From the NCBI RefSeq assembly GCF_900188425.1, contig NZ_FZON01000004.1:62001-126000 (forward strand): a stretch of DNA of 64,000 nucleotides, read 5' to 3'. This stretch comes from Antarctobacter heliothermus (GTDB taxonomy: Bacteria; Pseudomonadota; Alphaproteobacteria; Rhodobacterales; Rhodobacteraceae). Positions 24,941 through 34,280 of this stretch are shown here, piece by piece. Below the pieces are notes generated by a model. That model was not told the DNA's origin. It searched no databases and saw nothing but the letters and a program-made list of their open reading frames with translations. The stretch's first letter is position 1. Each line of letters starts with the position of its first letter. The position numbers and the translations under genes are program-made.

Positions 24941-27604
24941 GTGAGCGCTAACAAGAAGGGAAATGGAGCGGCGGAGGAGTCACCCGTCACGCCAATGATG
25001 GCGCAGTACCTTGAGATCAAGGCACGCTACCCCGATGCGCTGCTGTTTTACCGCATGGGCGACTTTTACGAAATGTTCTTTGACGACGCCGTGGCGGCCA
25101 GTGCGGCGCTGGACATTGCGCTGACCAAACGCGGCAAACACGCGGGCGATGACATCCCGATGTGCGGCGTCCCGGTGCACGCAGCTGAGGGCTATTTGCT
25201 GACTCTGATCCGCAAAGGATTTCGCGTTGCCGTGGGCGAACAGCTGGAAAGCCCGCAGGAGGCGAAAAAGCGCGGGTCCAAGTCGGTTGTGAAACGCGAT
25301 GTGGTGCGGCTGGTCACACCCGGCACGCTGACCGAGGAATCGCTGCTGGAGGCGCGTCGGCACAACTATCTGGCGGCGCTTGGCCATGTGCGCGACGACT
25401 GGGCGCTGGCCTGGGCGGATATCTCGACCGGGGCGTTTCATGTGATGCCGCTGGGCCGCGCCAGGATCGGGGCGGAACTGGCGCGACTGGCGCCGTCAGA
25501 GGTTTTGGCCTCCGAGGGGGTCGCAGACACCCTGCGCGAGGTTCTGACCGATCTGGGACTCCACCCGACGGCATTGGGCGCAGCGTCTTTTGATTCCAGC
25601 GCGGCAGAGGCGCGGCTGGCCGCATTGTTCAAGGTGCAATCGCTGGCCGGTTTCGGAACGTTTGAGCGCGCCGAACTGTCGGCCATGGGGGCATTGGTCG
25701 ATTACCTCGATATCACACAAAAAGGCCGTCTGCCGATCCTGCGCCCGCCGCGGCAGGAACAGGTCTCGCGCATTTTGCAGATCGACGCAGCAACCCGGCG
25801 CAATCTGGAACTGACCGAAAGCCTGCAGGGTGGGCGCGCAGGTTCCTTGTTGTCGGTGATCGACATGACGGTGACGTCGGCGGGTGCGCGGCTGCTGGAA
25901 CGGCGCGTCGCCTCACCTTCACGCGACCCGGAGGTGATCAACGAACGGTTGGAGGCGGTGAATTGGGGCGTCGACGGCCCGATGGCCGACAGCTTGCGCG
26001 ATGCTTTGAAATCCGTGCCGGATGTGGACCGCGCGTTGTCGCGGCTGGGTCTTGACCGGGGCGGGCCACGCGATCTGGCGGCCGTGCGCACGGCACTGGC
26101 ACAGGCCGGGGTGATATCGGATCGACTGGCAGACGTGGCGCTGCCGGACTTGTTGACCCGCTCTGTCGCGGACCTCACGGGTCAGGAAGAGCTGTTGGCT
26201 CTGCTCGACGCTGCACTGGTGGCTGAGCCGGGGTTGCGGGTCAGCGATGGCGGTTTTGTGGCCACCGGCCATGACCCGGCCCTGGATGAGGCGCGGACCC
26301 TGCGGGACGAGGGCCGGGGGGTCATTGCCCGAATGCAGGGGGAGTATGCGAAAGAGACAGGCATCACCTCAATAAAGATCAAACATAACAACGTGTTGGG
26401 GTATTTTATCGAGACCACGGCCCTGCACGCCGAAAAGATGTACGCTCTGTCAGAGCGGTTTATCCATCGCCAGACCACCGCAAATCAGGTTCGGTTCACC
26501 ACTGTTGACCTGTCGGATATGGAACGCCGCATCCTGAATGCAGGCAACGAAGCGCTGGAAATCGAACGGAGGATTTTCGAGGCGTTGCGCCAGGCAATCC
26601 TGAGCGCGGCACCAGTGTTGTCTGACCTTGCGCTGGGGTTGGCAGAGATTGACCTGTCTTTGGGGTTGGCAGAACTGGCGCGGCAGAGAGACTGGTGCCG
26701 CCCCAAGGTCGACAACAGCCGCGCCTTTGCGATCACCGGAGGACGCCATCCGGTAGTAGAGGCAGCCTTGGCGGCCAGTGGTGCACCGTTCATCGCCAAT
26801 GACTGCGATCTGAGTGCGGAGGGGCAGGCGGCTGCGGTCACCCTGCTGACTGGTCCGAACATGGCCGGTAAATCGACCTATCTGCGCCAGAACGCACTTA
26901 TCGCGCTGCTTGCGCAGATGGGCAGCTATGTGCCCGCGCAATCAGCGCATGTCGGTCTTGTCAGCCAGATCTTTAGCCGTGTGGGTGCCAGCGATGATCT
27001 GGCACGCGGGCGTTCCACGTTTATGGTCGAGATGGTGGAAACCGCCGCGATCCTGAATCAGGCGGACGACCGAGCCCTGGTGATCCTGGATGAGATCGGA
27101 CGCGGCACGGCCACCTATGACGGGCTGTCGATCGCCTGGGCAACGCTGGAGCATTTGCAGGCCGTCAATCGCGTGCGCGGTCTGTTTGCGACGCATTATC
27201 ATGAACTTACCACATTGGCGGGCAAACTGGACGGCGTCAGCAATGCCACTGTTGCCGTCAAGGAATGGGACAATGAGGTTATTTTTCTGCACGAGGTCCA
27301 TGCAGGTGCGGCGGATCGGTCCTATGGGGTTCAGGTGGCGCAACTGGCCGGGCTGCCCGCGCCGGTCATCACCCGCGCGCGTGCCGTGCTGGAGGCGCTG
27401 GAAAAAGGCGAACGTGAGCGGGCGACGCCAAAGGCCCTGATCGACGATCTGCCGCTGTTTTCCGCAGCCGCCCGCGCACCCGAGCCTGTTGTTTCACAAG
27501 AAACATCCGCCGTAGAGGAAAAGCTGCGTGGGATTTTGCCCGACGACCTGTCGCCCCGGGACGCCTTGCAAGCACTTTACGATCTCAAGGATCTTCTGGA
27601 TTGA
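24941..27604 (+). CDS. mutS: DNA mismatch repair protein MutS
   Basis: The 887-residue protein has the mismatch-binding motif YRMGDFYEMFFDDA near the N-terminus. The ATPase has Walker A GPNMAGKSTYLRQ (about 637-649), VILDEIGRGTATYDG and the ATHYHELT switch. It recognises mismatches and recruits MutL; no mutL is in this window. The GTG at 24941 has GGGGGA seven bases upstream; a TTG five codons earlier is possible but overlaps that site. A degenerate parS-like palindrome lies within the 3' end of the gene at 27490-27505. Confidence 0.97.
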   Translation: MSANKKGNGAAEESPVTPMMAQYLEIKARYPDALLFYRMGDFYEMFFDDAVAASAALDIALTKRGKHAGDDIPMCGVPVHAAEGYLLTLIRKGFRVAVGEQLESPQEAKKRGSKSVVKRDVVRLVTPGTLTEESLLEARRHNYLAALGHVRDDWALAWADISTGAFHVMPLGRARIGAELARLAPSEVLASEGVADTLREVLTDLGLHPTALGAASFDSSAAEARLAALFKVQSLAGFGTFERAELSAMGALVDYLDITQKGRLPILRPPRQEQVSRILQIDAATRRNLELTESLQGGRAGSLLSVIDMTVTSAGARLLERRVASPSRDPEVINERLEAVNWGVDGPMADSLRDALKSVPDVDRALSRLGLDRGGPRDLAAVRTALAQAGVISDRLADVALPDLLTRSVADLTGQEELLALLDAALVAEPGLRVSDGGFVATGHDPALDEARTLRDEGRGVIARMQGEYAKETGITSIKIKHNNVLGYFIETTALHAEKMYALSERFIHRQTTANQVRFTTVDLSDMERRILNAGNEALEIERRIFEALRQAILSAAPVLSDLALGLAEIDLSLGLAELARQRDWCRPKVDNSRAFAITGGRHPVVEAALAASGAPFIANDCDLSAEGQAAAVTLLTGPNMAGKSTYLRQNALIALLAQMGSYVPAQSAHVGLVSQIFSRVGASDDLARGRSTFMVEMVETAAILNQADDRALVILDEIGRGTATYDGLSIAWATLEHLQAVNRVRGLFATHYHELTTLAGKLDGVSNATVAVKEWDNEVIFLHEVHAGAADRSYGVQVAQLAGLPAPVITRARAVLEALEKGERERATPKALIDDLPLFSAAARAPEPVVSQETSAVEEKLRGILPDDLSPRDALQALYDLKDLLD
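27490..27505. repeat. Degenerate parS-like palindrome in the mutS 3' end
   Basis: TGTTTCACAAGAAACA matches the parS consensus TGTTTCACGTGAAACA except for the two bases GT changed to AA at the centre. It is 4.4 kb beyond parB. ParB binding is uncertain because central bases matter in known parS sites. Confidence 0.35.
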
Positions 27605-27622
27605 ACGTCAGCCCGCAAATGC

Positions 27623-27645
27623 AAAACGGGCGCACATGGCGCCCG
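27623..27645 (-). terminator. Hairpin terminator after grpE
   Basis: CGGGCGC (27627-27633) pairs with GCGCCCG (27639-27645) across a five-base loop. AAAA at 27623-27626 becomes a TTTT tract on the leftward transcript, so it fits termination of hrcA-grpE. It also sits after mutS. Confidence 0.55.
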
Positions 27646-27675
27646 GTGCAAGAGAGTGTGTCGCCGTGAATCCGT

Positions 27676-28239
27676 TCAGGACGCCGGGGTAGAACTGACG
27701 CCGACCTGCGCAGGGCGCAACAGCCGATCGTACAACAGGAACCCCTCAGCAGAGACCTGAATGATATCGCCCGCGCGGGTGCCGGGCAGCGGGGCCTCGA
27801 ACATCGCCTCATGTTCCTGCGGGTCAAACCTGTCGCCGACCTTGGGGGTGATGCGGGTCACTCCGTGACGCTCAAACACCTTGAGCAGCTCCTTGAGCGT
27901 CAATTCGACCCCTTCAACCAGCGCGACAGAGGCCTGTGCGTCATCGTCCTGCGCCGCAGCCAGTGCGCGGTTGAGGTTGTCGTAGACGGGCAACAAATCG
28001 CGCGCAATCCGGGTGCCGCCATATGCCTGTGCCTCGCGCCGATCCTTTTCGGCGCGCTTGCGGGTGTTCTCGGCGTCCGCGAGGGCGCGCATGAACTTGT
28101 CCTTGAAGTCGTCCCGCTCTGCCCGCAGTTCATCTATCGCAAGGGCCACGTCATCAATTTCCTCGTTCAGGTCGGCGTGCTCTTCGGCGGCGGCCGCATC
28201 TATATCGTCGAGAAAATCATCCTTTTTCGGGTCTGCCAT
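27676..28239 (-). CDS. grpE: GrpE nucleotide exchange factor
   Basis: This 187-residue protein has an acidic N-terminus, a long helix (about 30-90, DELRAERDDFKDKFMRALAD and AENTRKRAEKDR) and the C-terminal beta domain. That domain has RITPKVGDRFDPQEHEAMFE and a GYLL-like GFLLYDRLLRPAQVGVS. GrpE drives ADP release from DnaK. It sits 11 bases after hrcA on the same strand, a common pairing. dnaK and dnaJ are not in the window. Confidence 0.95.
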   Translation of the reverse strand: MADPKKDDFLDDIDAAAAEEHADLNEEIDDVALAIDELRAERDDFKDKFMRALADAENTRKRAEKDRREAQAYGGTRIARDLLPVYDNLNRALAAAQDDDAQASVALVEGVELTLKELLKVFERHGVTRITPKVGDRFDPQEHEAMFEAPLPGTRAGDIIQVSAEGFLLYDRLLRPAQVGVSSTPAS

Positions 28240-28250
28240 GCCTTCTACCT

Positions 28251-29315
28251 TTAACTCCGGTCGGCGATCATTCGGCCGACCAGTTGAGCCGTGTAATCCA
28301 CGATCGGAACGATCCGACCATAATTCAGGCGTGTCGGTCCGATCACGCCCACCGCACCAATGATCTTTCGGTCCGCGTTCATATATGGAGACACCACCAG
28401 AGAGGAACCCGAAAGTGAGAAAAGTTTGTTCTCCGAGCCGATAAAAATGCGCACCCCTTCGCCTTCGTCGGCCAGTTCAAGAAATTCGGCGATGTCCCGC
28501 TTGCGCTCAAGGTCGTCGAACAAGCTGCGGATGCGATCAAGTTCCTCTTGGGCAGAGTCCTCTTCGAGCAGATTCGCCCGCCCGCGCACGATCAGACGTT
28601 CGCCGCTGTCGCCCTGACCATCCCAGACCGCGATGCCAGCGTCGATCAGATCAGCTGCCAAGCCGTCGATCTCTCGACGTCTGCGCGAGATCTCTGACTG
28701 CATGGTCTTGCGCAACTCGCTGAGGGTACGGCCCTCGACCAGCGCATTGGTGAAATTGGCTGCCTCTCGCATCGCGCTGGGGGTCAGACCGGGGGGCGGG
28801 GTAAAGACGCGGTTTTCGACGTGACCATCCGCAAAGACGATGACCACCAGCGCCCGGTCCCGCGCCAGGCTGACAAACTCGATATGTTTGAGCGGAGCCT
28901 CATGTTTCGGTGACAAGACCAGGGACGCGCCATGTGTGACGCCCGACAGTGCCGATCCGACCGCATCCAGCAGGCCGGACACATCGCCCGCGTTGCGGCC
29001 CAGCGTGGCGTCCAACTTTTCGCGGTCGTGGTGATCAAGGTCGCGCACTTCCAACAGGCTGTCGACAAACATCCGCAGTCCCAGTTGTGTGGGGATACGT
29101 CCCGCCGACACATGCGGGCTGTCGAGCAAGCCGAGGTATTCAAGGTCCTGCATGACGTTGCGGATTGTCGCCGCCGAGACCTTTTCTGACAGGGTGCGGG
29201 TCAGCGACCGCGACCCGACAGGATCGCCGCTGGACAGATAGCCTTCGACCACGCGGCGAAACACCTCGCGCGAGCGGTCATTCATCTGTGCCAGAAGTTC
29301 GCTTGCCTCAGTCAT
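28251..29315 (-). CDS. hrcA: Heat-inducible transcription repressor HrcA
   Basis: The 354-residue protein has the N-terminal winged-helix of HrcA ([49 protein letters not shown]) and the C-terminal effector domain ending [20 protein letters not shown]. HrcA normally represses heat-shock genes through CIRCE operators and needs GroE for activity. No CIRCE inverted repeat was found at this promoter. The ATG at 29315 is preceded by AAGGG seven bases upstream; a GTG one codon earlier is possible. Confidence 0.94.
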   Translation of the reverse strand: MTEASELLAQMNDRSREVFRRVVEGYLSSGDPVGSRSLTRTLSEKVSAATIRNVMQDLEYLGLLDSPHVSAGRIPTQLGLRMFVDSLLEVRDLDHHDREKLDATLGRNAGDVSGLLDAVGSALSGVTHGASLVLSPKHEAPLKHIEFVSLARDRALVVIVFADGHVENRVFTPPPGLTPSAMREAANFTNALVEGRTLSELRKTMQSEISRRRREIDGLAADLIDAGIAVWDGQGDSGERLIVRGRANLLEEDSAQEELDRIRSLFDDLERKRDIAEFLELADEGEGVRIFIGSENKLFSLSGSSLVVSPYMNADRKIIGAVGVIGPTRLNYGRIVPIVDYTAQLVGRMIADRS

Positions 29316-29336
29316 CACCTTGCCCTTGTCGGAGCC

Positions 29337-29364
29337 ATTAAAGAGCGCGTGGCCGGAACGTCAA
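29337..29364 (-). promoter_or_regulatory. Candidate sigma-70 promoter for hrcA-grpE
   Basis: On the minus strand TTGACG (29359-29364) and TTTAAT (29337-29342) are separated by 16 bases. The start codon of hrcA is about 22 bases downstream of the -10 element. The fit is good for a vegetative promoter, but this is sequence inspection only. Confidence 0.5.
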
Positions 29365-29427
29365 TCGGGGTTGCATATCCGGGGCACGGCTGTCTATCCC
29401 GGATGTGACCAGAAAAGAGGACATACC

Positions 29428-30141
29428 ATGCGACCGTCAGGACGTGATCTAAGCGAAATGCGCGCCGTTTCAATCGAAACAGATGTGACAAAACATGCAG
29501 AAGGGTCGTGTATGATCCGGATGGGCGACACGCATGTGCTGTGCACCGCGTCGCTGGAGGAACGTGTGCCGCCCTTTATCAAAGGGTCGGGACAAGGCTG
29601 GGTGACGGCCGAATACGGCATGTTGCCGCGATCAACCTCTACCCGGATGCGGCGTGAGGCTCAGGCGGGCAAGCAGGGTGGCCGGACGGTCGAGATTCAG
29701 CGTCTGATCGGGCGGGCACTGCGCGCCGGAGTGGATCGCAACGCCCTGGGCGAGCGTCAGATCACCGTGGATTGTGACGTGATTCAGGCCGATGGTGGGA
29801 CACGCTGCGCCTCGATCACCGGCGGCTGGGTCGCGCTGCGTTTGGCGGTGAACAAGCTGTTGAAAGCCGGGGACATTGTCAGCGATCCGCTGATTTCGGA
29901 AATTGCCGCCGTCAGCTGTGGTCTCTATGCCGGACAGCCGGTTCTGGATCTGGATTATCCCGAGGATTCCGAGGCCGGTGTTGACGGGAACTTTATCCTG
30001 CGGGCCGATGGCCGTTTGATCGAGGTGCAAATGAGCGCCGAAGGGGCGACCTTTTCACGCGATGAGATGAGCAAATTGATGGACCTCGCCGAAAAGGGCG
30101 TTGGCGAACTGGTCGCCGCGCAGCGGGCGGCGGTCGGCTGA
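29428..30141 (+). CDS. rph: Ribonuclease PH
   Basis: The 237-residue protein matches RNase [60 protein letters not shown] and [14 protein letters not shown]. It is a phosphorolytic 3'-5' exoribonuclease that trims tRNA 3' ends. AGAGGA lies just before the ATG at 29428; the frame is open upstream for 36 codons, but those do not fit the family. Its TGA overlaps the next gene's ATG by one base. Confidence 0.96.
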   Translation: MRPSGRDLSEMRAVSIETDVTKHAEGSCMIRMGDTHVLCTASLEERVPPFIKGSGQGWVTAEYGMLPRSTSTRMRREAQAGKQGGRTVEIQRLIGRALRAGVDRNALGERQITVDCDVIQADGGTRCASITGGWVALRLAVNKLLKAGDIVSDPLISEIAAVSCGLYAGQPVLDLDYPEDSEAGVDGNFILRADGRLIEVQMSAEGATFSRDEMSKLMDLAEKGVGELVAAQRAAVG

Positions 30142-30755
30142 TGCGACGGTTTACCGGAGACCGTCTGCTTGTCGCGACGCATAATCGCGGCAAGCTGGAG
30201 GAAATGACCCAACTGTTGGCGCCATACGGGGTGTCATGTGTCGGCGCGGCAGATATGGATCTGCCGGAGCCCGACGAAACCGGCACAACCTTTGTCGAAA
30301 ACGCCCGGATCAAGGCCCATGCAGCGGCGAAAGCGACCGGGATGCCCGCGCTTTCGGATGATTCCGGTATCGAAATCGACGCGCTGAACAAGGCACCTGG
30401 AGTTTATACCGCTGATTGGGCCGAAACCGGATCTGGACGAGATTTTGTGATGGCAATGGAAAAGTCACACAAGATGTTGTTGGACGTGGGCGCGCCAGAG
30501 CCGTGGACCGCGCGGTTTTGCTGTACGCTTGTGCTGGCGTGGCCGGATGGAACCGATGCGGTCTTTCCTGGCGTCATGGAGGGCAGGGTGGTCTGGCCAA
30601 TGCGTGGATCGCAGGGCCATGGGTATGATCCGATTTTTCAGCCAGAAGGGCACGAGATAACCTTTGGCGAGATGGATCGATGGGAAAAGAACCAGATTTC
30701 GCATCGTGCAGATGCGTTTCGAAAATTTGTGGCCGGGTGTTTTGACCCAAAATAA
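30141..30755 (+). CDS. rdgB: dITP/XTP pyrophosphatase (RdgB/HAM1 family)
   Basis: The 204-residue protein has the family motifs VATHNRGKLEEM, ETGTTFVENARIKA, ALSDDSGIEIDALN and GYDPIFQPEGH. It hydrolyses non-canonical purine triphosphates such as dITP and XTP to monophosphates, cleaning the nucleotide pool. Its start overlaps the rph stop (TGATG), so translation is coupled. hemW begins inside its 3' end. The rph-rdgB-hemW order beside hrcA is common in alphaproteobacteria. Confidence 0.95.
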   Translation: MRRFTGDRLLVATHNRGKLEEMTQLLAPYGVSCVGAADMDLPEPDETGTTFVENARIKAHAAAKATGMPALSDDSGIEIDALNKAPGVYTADWAETGSGRDFVMAMEKSHKMLLDVGAPEPWTARFCCTLVLAWPDGTDAVFPGVMEGRVVWPMRGSQGHGYDPIFQPEGHEITFGEMDRWEKNQISHRADAFRKFVAGCFDPK

Positions 30756-31908
30756 CCTTGAGAATTGGCAGATCGGCGGGTTTGGACTGTATGTTCACTG
30801 GCCGTTTTGCGAGGCAAAGTGCCCCTACTGCGATTTCAACAGCCATGTGGTGTCTCACGTTGACCAGGGTCGCTGGGCGCGTGCCTTGGCCGACGAGATA
30901 CGCCGGGCTGGTGCGGAGACATCCGACCGCGTCCTTGGGTCGATCTTTTTCGGCGGCGGGACACCGTCCTTGATGACGCCTGAGACCGTTTCAACCGTGA
31001 TCGAAGCTGCACGGGACTGCTGGACCTTTGCAAATGACATTGAGATCACGCTGGAGGCAAATCCACGCTCGGTCGAGGTGCAGCGCTTTGAAGGGTATGC
31101 GCGGGCCGGTGTGAACCGGGTTTCTCTAGGCGTACAGGCTCTGCACGCCTCGGACCTGAAGCGGTTGGGGCGGTTGCACGACGTCGACGAAGCAAAGACC
31201 GCATTGGCTGTTGCCCGATCCGTGTTTGAGCGGGTCAGTTTTGACCTGATCTATGCGCGGCAGAATCAGACGCTGGACGACTGGCGGTCCGAGCTGGGCG
31301 AAGCTCTGGATATGGCCGTCGATCATCTGTCTTTGTATCAATTGACAGTCGAAGAGGGGACTGCTTTTTGGGATCGCGCCCGGGCAGGGGGGTTGCGCGG
31401 ATTGCCGGGTGAGGATCTGGCGGCGGATATGTATGAGGTGACGCAAGATCTGTGTTCGACGGCAGGATATACGGCCTACGAGGTGTCAAATCATGCGCGT
31501 CCCGGCGCCCAGTCCCGGCACAACCTGATCTATTGGCGGTATGGCGACTGGCTCGGCATTGGCCCTGGTGCGCATGGACGTTTGGGGACGGCGACACAAC
31601 GGGTAGCGACGGTTGCATGGCGTCAGCCGGGTCTGTGGCTGCAACACGCCGAGGCGGGCTCAGGCTTGGAAAGCCGCGCGTTTTTGGATGTGTCAGATCA
31701 GGCCGGGGAATACCTGATGATGGGTCTGCGTTTGGACGAAGGCCTAGATATTGAGCGCCTGCATAGACTGGATTCGACTGTCGCTGGTCCCGAAGCTGTG
31801 GCGGAGTTGGTTGATCTTGATTTGGTTCTATGGGACGGACCAGTTTTGCGGACCACCGCGAAAGGGCGGTTGGTCCTGAATTCTGTGGTCGCGGCGCTGT
31901 TGCCCTGA
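30712..31908 (+). CDS. hemW: HemW-type radical SAM haem chaperone (coproporphyrinogen oxidase-like)
   Basis: The 398-residue radical SAM protein has the 4Fe-4S motif CEAKCPYC (cysteines at 33, 37 and 40) after GGFGLYVHWPF. FFGGGTPSLM, EANP and VNRVSLGVQALH follow. HemW-type proteins lack coproporphyrinogen oxidase activity and are reported to insert haem into respiratory enzymes. The start is uncertain: the ATG at 30712 overlaps rdgB by 44 bases, and a TTG at 30742 would fit the conserved region more tightly. It is convergent with parB. Confidence 0.9.
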   Translation: MRFENLWPGVLTQNNLENWQIGGFGLYVHWPFCEAKCPYCDFNSHVVSHVDQGRWARALADEIRRAGAETSDRVLGSIFFGGGTPSLMTPETVSTVIEAARDCWTFANDIEITLEANPRSVEVQRFEGYARAGVNRVSLGVQALHASDLKRLGRLHDVDEAKTALAVARSVFERVSFDLIYARQNQTLDDWRSELGEALDMAVDHLSLYQLTVEEGTAFWDRARAGGLRGLPGEDLAADMYEVTQDLCSTAGYTAYEVSNHARPGAQSRHNLIYWRYGDWLGIGPGAHGRLGTATQRVATVAWRQPGLWLQHAEAGSGLESRAFLDVSDQAGEYLMMGLRLDEGLDIERLHRLDSTVAGPEAVAELVDLDLVLWDGPVLRTTAKGRLVLNSVVAALLP

Positions 31909-31917
31909 GGTGTCGTG

Positions 31918-32835
31918 TCAGCGGGCAGAGCTGAGTATCCCGCAAAGAACGTCGAGATGTTCCAGCGTGTCGTAGGAGATTGTCACGCGCCCGGCATCCT
32001 GGCCTGGCTGATGTTCAATCCGGACCTTCATACCCAAAGCCGCGCTGAGATCGCCTTCCAGAGCACGGGTGTCTGCATCCTTGTCCATAGAGAAGGCGCC
32101 GTTGGAGGCCTTTTTGCGAGGCTTGCCCTCTGGCGATCCTTGTTTGACGAGTTTTTCGGTGTCGCGCACCGACAGCCCCTTTGCCACGACGGTCTGAGCC
32201 AGGGTTTCCGAATCCGGGGACGTGATCAGGGCGCGCGCGTGGCCGGCGCTGAGTCGCCCTTCTGAAACATGCTGCTGAACTGTTTCTGGCAAGTTGAGCA
32301 GGCGCATCAGATTGGCGATGTGGCTACGGCTTTTGCCCAGGGCCTCCGCCAATTTTTCCTGTGTATGACCGAACTTGAACATCAATTGCTTGTACCCGGC
32401 TGCCTCTTCGATGGCATTCAGGTCTGCGCGTTGGATATTTTCGATAATGGCAACTTCGAGTACTTCGGTGTCGTCAAAATCTCGAACAAGCACAGGGACT
32501 TCGTGTTGCTGTGCCATCTGGGCGGCCCGCCAGCGGCGTTCGCCAGCGACAATCTCGAATTTGCTCGCATCGTGGGGCGAAGGCCGTACGATCAAAGGTT
32601 GAAGAACACCCTTTGTCCGGATCGAAGCCGCCAATTCATCCAGTTGAGTCTGGGTGAACGTGCGGCGTGGCTGATCCGGGTTGGGGATCAGCGCCTCTAT
32701 CGGAATCATGCGGTCAGGTCGACGCAGGCCCTCTGACTGGGCGGGCGCGTCCTGAGTCGGTGCGACATCGGCCATGAGCGCCGACAGGCCTCTGCCAAGT
32801 CCGCGGCGGGTGTCCTTTTTGGGCTTTTCTGACAT
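31918..32835 (-). CDS. parB: Chromosome-partitioning protein ParB
   Basis: This 305-residue protein carries the arginine-rich ParB N-terminal motif EIVAGERRWRAAQMA (CTP-binding region). The helix-turn-helix has KSRSHIANLMRLLNLP, and the C-terminal dimerisation domain has VRIEHQPGQDAGRVTI. ParB binds parS and spreads to form the partition complex with ParA. It is the last gene of the leftward block rho to parB, 25 bases after parA. Two perfect parS sites lie upstream in the same block. Confidence 0.97.
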   Translation of the reverse strand: MSEKPKKDTRRGLGRGLSALMADVAPTQDAPAQSEGLRRPDRMIPIEALIPNPDQPRRTFTQTQLDELAASIRTKGVLQPLIVRPSPHDASKFEIVAGERRWRAAQMAQQHEVPVLVRDFDDTEVLEVAIIENIQRADLNAIEEAAGYKQLMFKFGHTQEKLAEALGKSRSHIANLMRLLNLPETVQQHVSEGRLSAGHARALITSPDSETLAQTVVAKGLSVRDTEKLVKQGSPEGKPRKKASNGAFSMDKDADTRALEGDLSAALGMKVRIEHQPGQDAGRVTISYDTLEHLDVLCGILSSAR

Positions 32836-32860
32836 GCCTGTCCCCTTGTTGCGTCGCCGG

Positions 32861-33670
32861 TCAGGCCGCGCGTTGATCGTTTTTCTTCACCAGCTCTTCG
32901 GCCAATGCGCGATACGCCTGCGCGCCTTTTGATGACGTGTCATATGCCAGAACAGGCAGAGCGTAGGAGGGTGCCTCGGATACACGCACATTCCGCGGAA
33001 TCACGGTTGTGAATACCAGATCTCCAAGGTTCGCGCGGGCATCCGCCTCAACATGTTGGGATAGGTTGTTGCGCGCATCATACATCGTGAGGACGATGCC
33101 TTCGATGCGGAGCGACGGGTTTGCGCTTTGCCGGACTTCGCGAATCGTCAGCATGAGTTGAGACAGCCCTTCGAGCGCGAAAAACTCACTTTGCAGGGGG
33201 ACGAGAACAGAATGCGCCGCAACCATCGCGTTTACGGTCAAAAGGTTCAACGACGGCGGACAATCCACGAGGATCACATCAAAACCGTAGTCATCGAGAG
33301 CCGGCTGCCGAAGCGCGTCATGCAAAAGAAAGCTGCGTTTTTCGTTGGAATACAGTTCGATATCCGCTGAACTGAGGTCCACCGTCGCCGGAATCAACGA
33401 GAGATTCGCCGTCGATGTGGCCAAGATTACGTCGGACACTGCCACATCGCCCAACAGAAGATCATAGGTGGTATATTCGCGATCGTCGGTTTCTATGCCA
33501 AGACCGGTTGAGGCGTTGCCCTGCGGATCAAGATCGACCACTAGCACTTTTTGCCCCTGTTCGCACAAGGCTGCGCCAAGGTTGATGGTTGTCGTTGTCT
33601 TGCCGACGCCACCTTTTTGATTGGCAATAGCAATGATTCTAGGACCCGGGGGGCGTGTCGGATCAGACAT
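32861..33670 (-). CDS. parA: Chromosome-partitioning ATPase ParA
   Basis: The 269-residue protein has the deviant Walker A motif KGGVGKTTT (residues 19-27), the IILVDCPPSLN-like Walker B segment (VILVDCPPSLN) and TTVIPRNVRVSEAPSYALPV. It is the ATPase that moves ParB-parS complexes. The start overlaps the rsmG stop by eight bases, so translation is coupled, and parB follows. The short N-terminus (18 residues before the P-loop) indicates the chromosomal type rather than a plasmid type with an extra HTH domain. Confidence 0.97.
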   Translation of the reverse strand: MSDPTRPPGPRIIAIANQKGGVGKTTTTINLGAALCEQGQKVLVVDLDPQGNASTGLGIETDDREYTTYDLLLGDVAVSDVILATSTANLSLIPATVDLSSADIELYSNEKRSFLLHDALRQPALDDYGFDVILVDCPPSLNLLTVNAMVAAHSVLVPLQSEFFALEGLSQLMLTIREVRQSANPSLRIEGIVLTMYDARNNLSQHVEADARANLGDLVFTTVIPRNVRVSEAPSYALPVLAYDTSSKGAQAYRALAEELVKKNDQRAA

Positions 33671-34280
33671 GGACGAGGTCTCCGATTTCCAAGACTACAG
33701 CGTTTGGATTTGTCTTACTTGTATGCGGGGTGCAGGAGAATTGCCATTGCGCTCGAGCGTCCTCCACCTCTTTTCCCCAATTTTCGCCTTTCATGAGCAA
33801 AGCACTCCCCTGAGGAGAGAGGTGTCTTGCCGCAAAATCGAGCAATTTGGTCAGTGGGGCAAGGGCACGCGCCGAAACGGTGACGGCGTTTTGTGGTGAC
33901 GCCTTTTCGATCCGCTCCGACAGCACTCTGGTCGTGAGATCCGTCTGGCGAATTACCGTCCTGAGGAAAGTGGCCTTGCGGGTATCAGATTCAATCAAGG
34001 TCACCCGTCGGTCCGGCGCCAGTTCTGTTTTCAAAATAGCAACGACCAAACCTGGGAAACCGCCGCCGCTGCCCAAATCAACCCAAGGCCCCGACTGCGC
34101 TTTATCCAGCGCGGAGAGTTGTGCCGAATCGATGAAGTGACGTTGAACTGCATCTTTTATCGTCGATCTTGCCACGAGATTGATTCGTGGATTCCACTTT
34201 TCGAGTAAGGCCAGATATAGTGTCAGACGCTCCGATGTTTCACGTGAAACAGCGTACCCAAGCATCTCTGATGAAATCAT
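33663..34280 (-). CDS. rsmG: 16S rRNA (guanine527-N7)-methyltransferase
   Basis: The 205-residue protein has the RsmG signature: [16 protein letters not shown], then [17 protein letters not shown] (SAM site) and [15 protein letters not shown]. It methylates G527 of 16S rRNA. The start overlaps the mnmG stop by four bases (ATGA). A perfect parS palindrome at 34236-34251 is embedded in codons 10-15, encoding VSRET, so the protein's N-terminus is shaped by a DNA site. Confidence 0.95.
   Translation of the reverse strand: MISSEMLGYAVSRETSERLTLYLALLEKWNPRINLVARSTIKDAVQRHFIDSAQLSALDKAQSGPWVDLGSGGGFPGLVVAILKTELAPDRRVTLIESDTRKATFLRTVIRQTDLTTRVLSERIEKASPQNAVTVSARALAPLTKLLDFAARHLSPQGSALLMKGENWGKEVEDARAQWQFSCTPHTSKTNPNAVVLEIGDLVHV
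34236..34251. other. parS centromere site inside rsmG
   Basis: TGTTTCACGTGAAACA is a perfect 16-bp match to the conserved bacterial parS palindrome bound by ParB. It lies 1.4 kb upstream of parB in the same gene block. Confidence 0.93.

Noticed and set aside
22998-24944. 648-codon open frame on the + strand opposite maeB
   Set aside because: Antisense shadow of the malic enzyme gene; the composition is His/Arg-rich and no motif is seen.
29316-29427. CIRCE operator for hrcA-grpE
   Set aside because: No TTAGCACTC-N9-GAGTGCTAA-like inverted repeat was found in this gap, although HrcA is encoded here.
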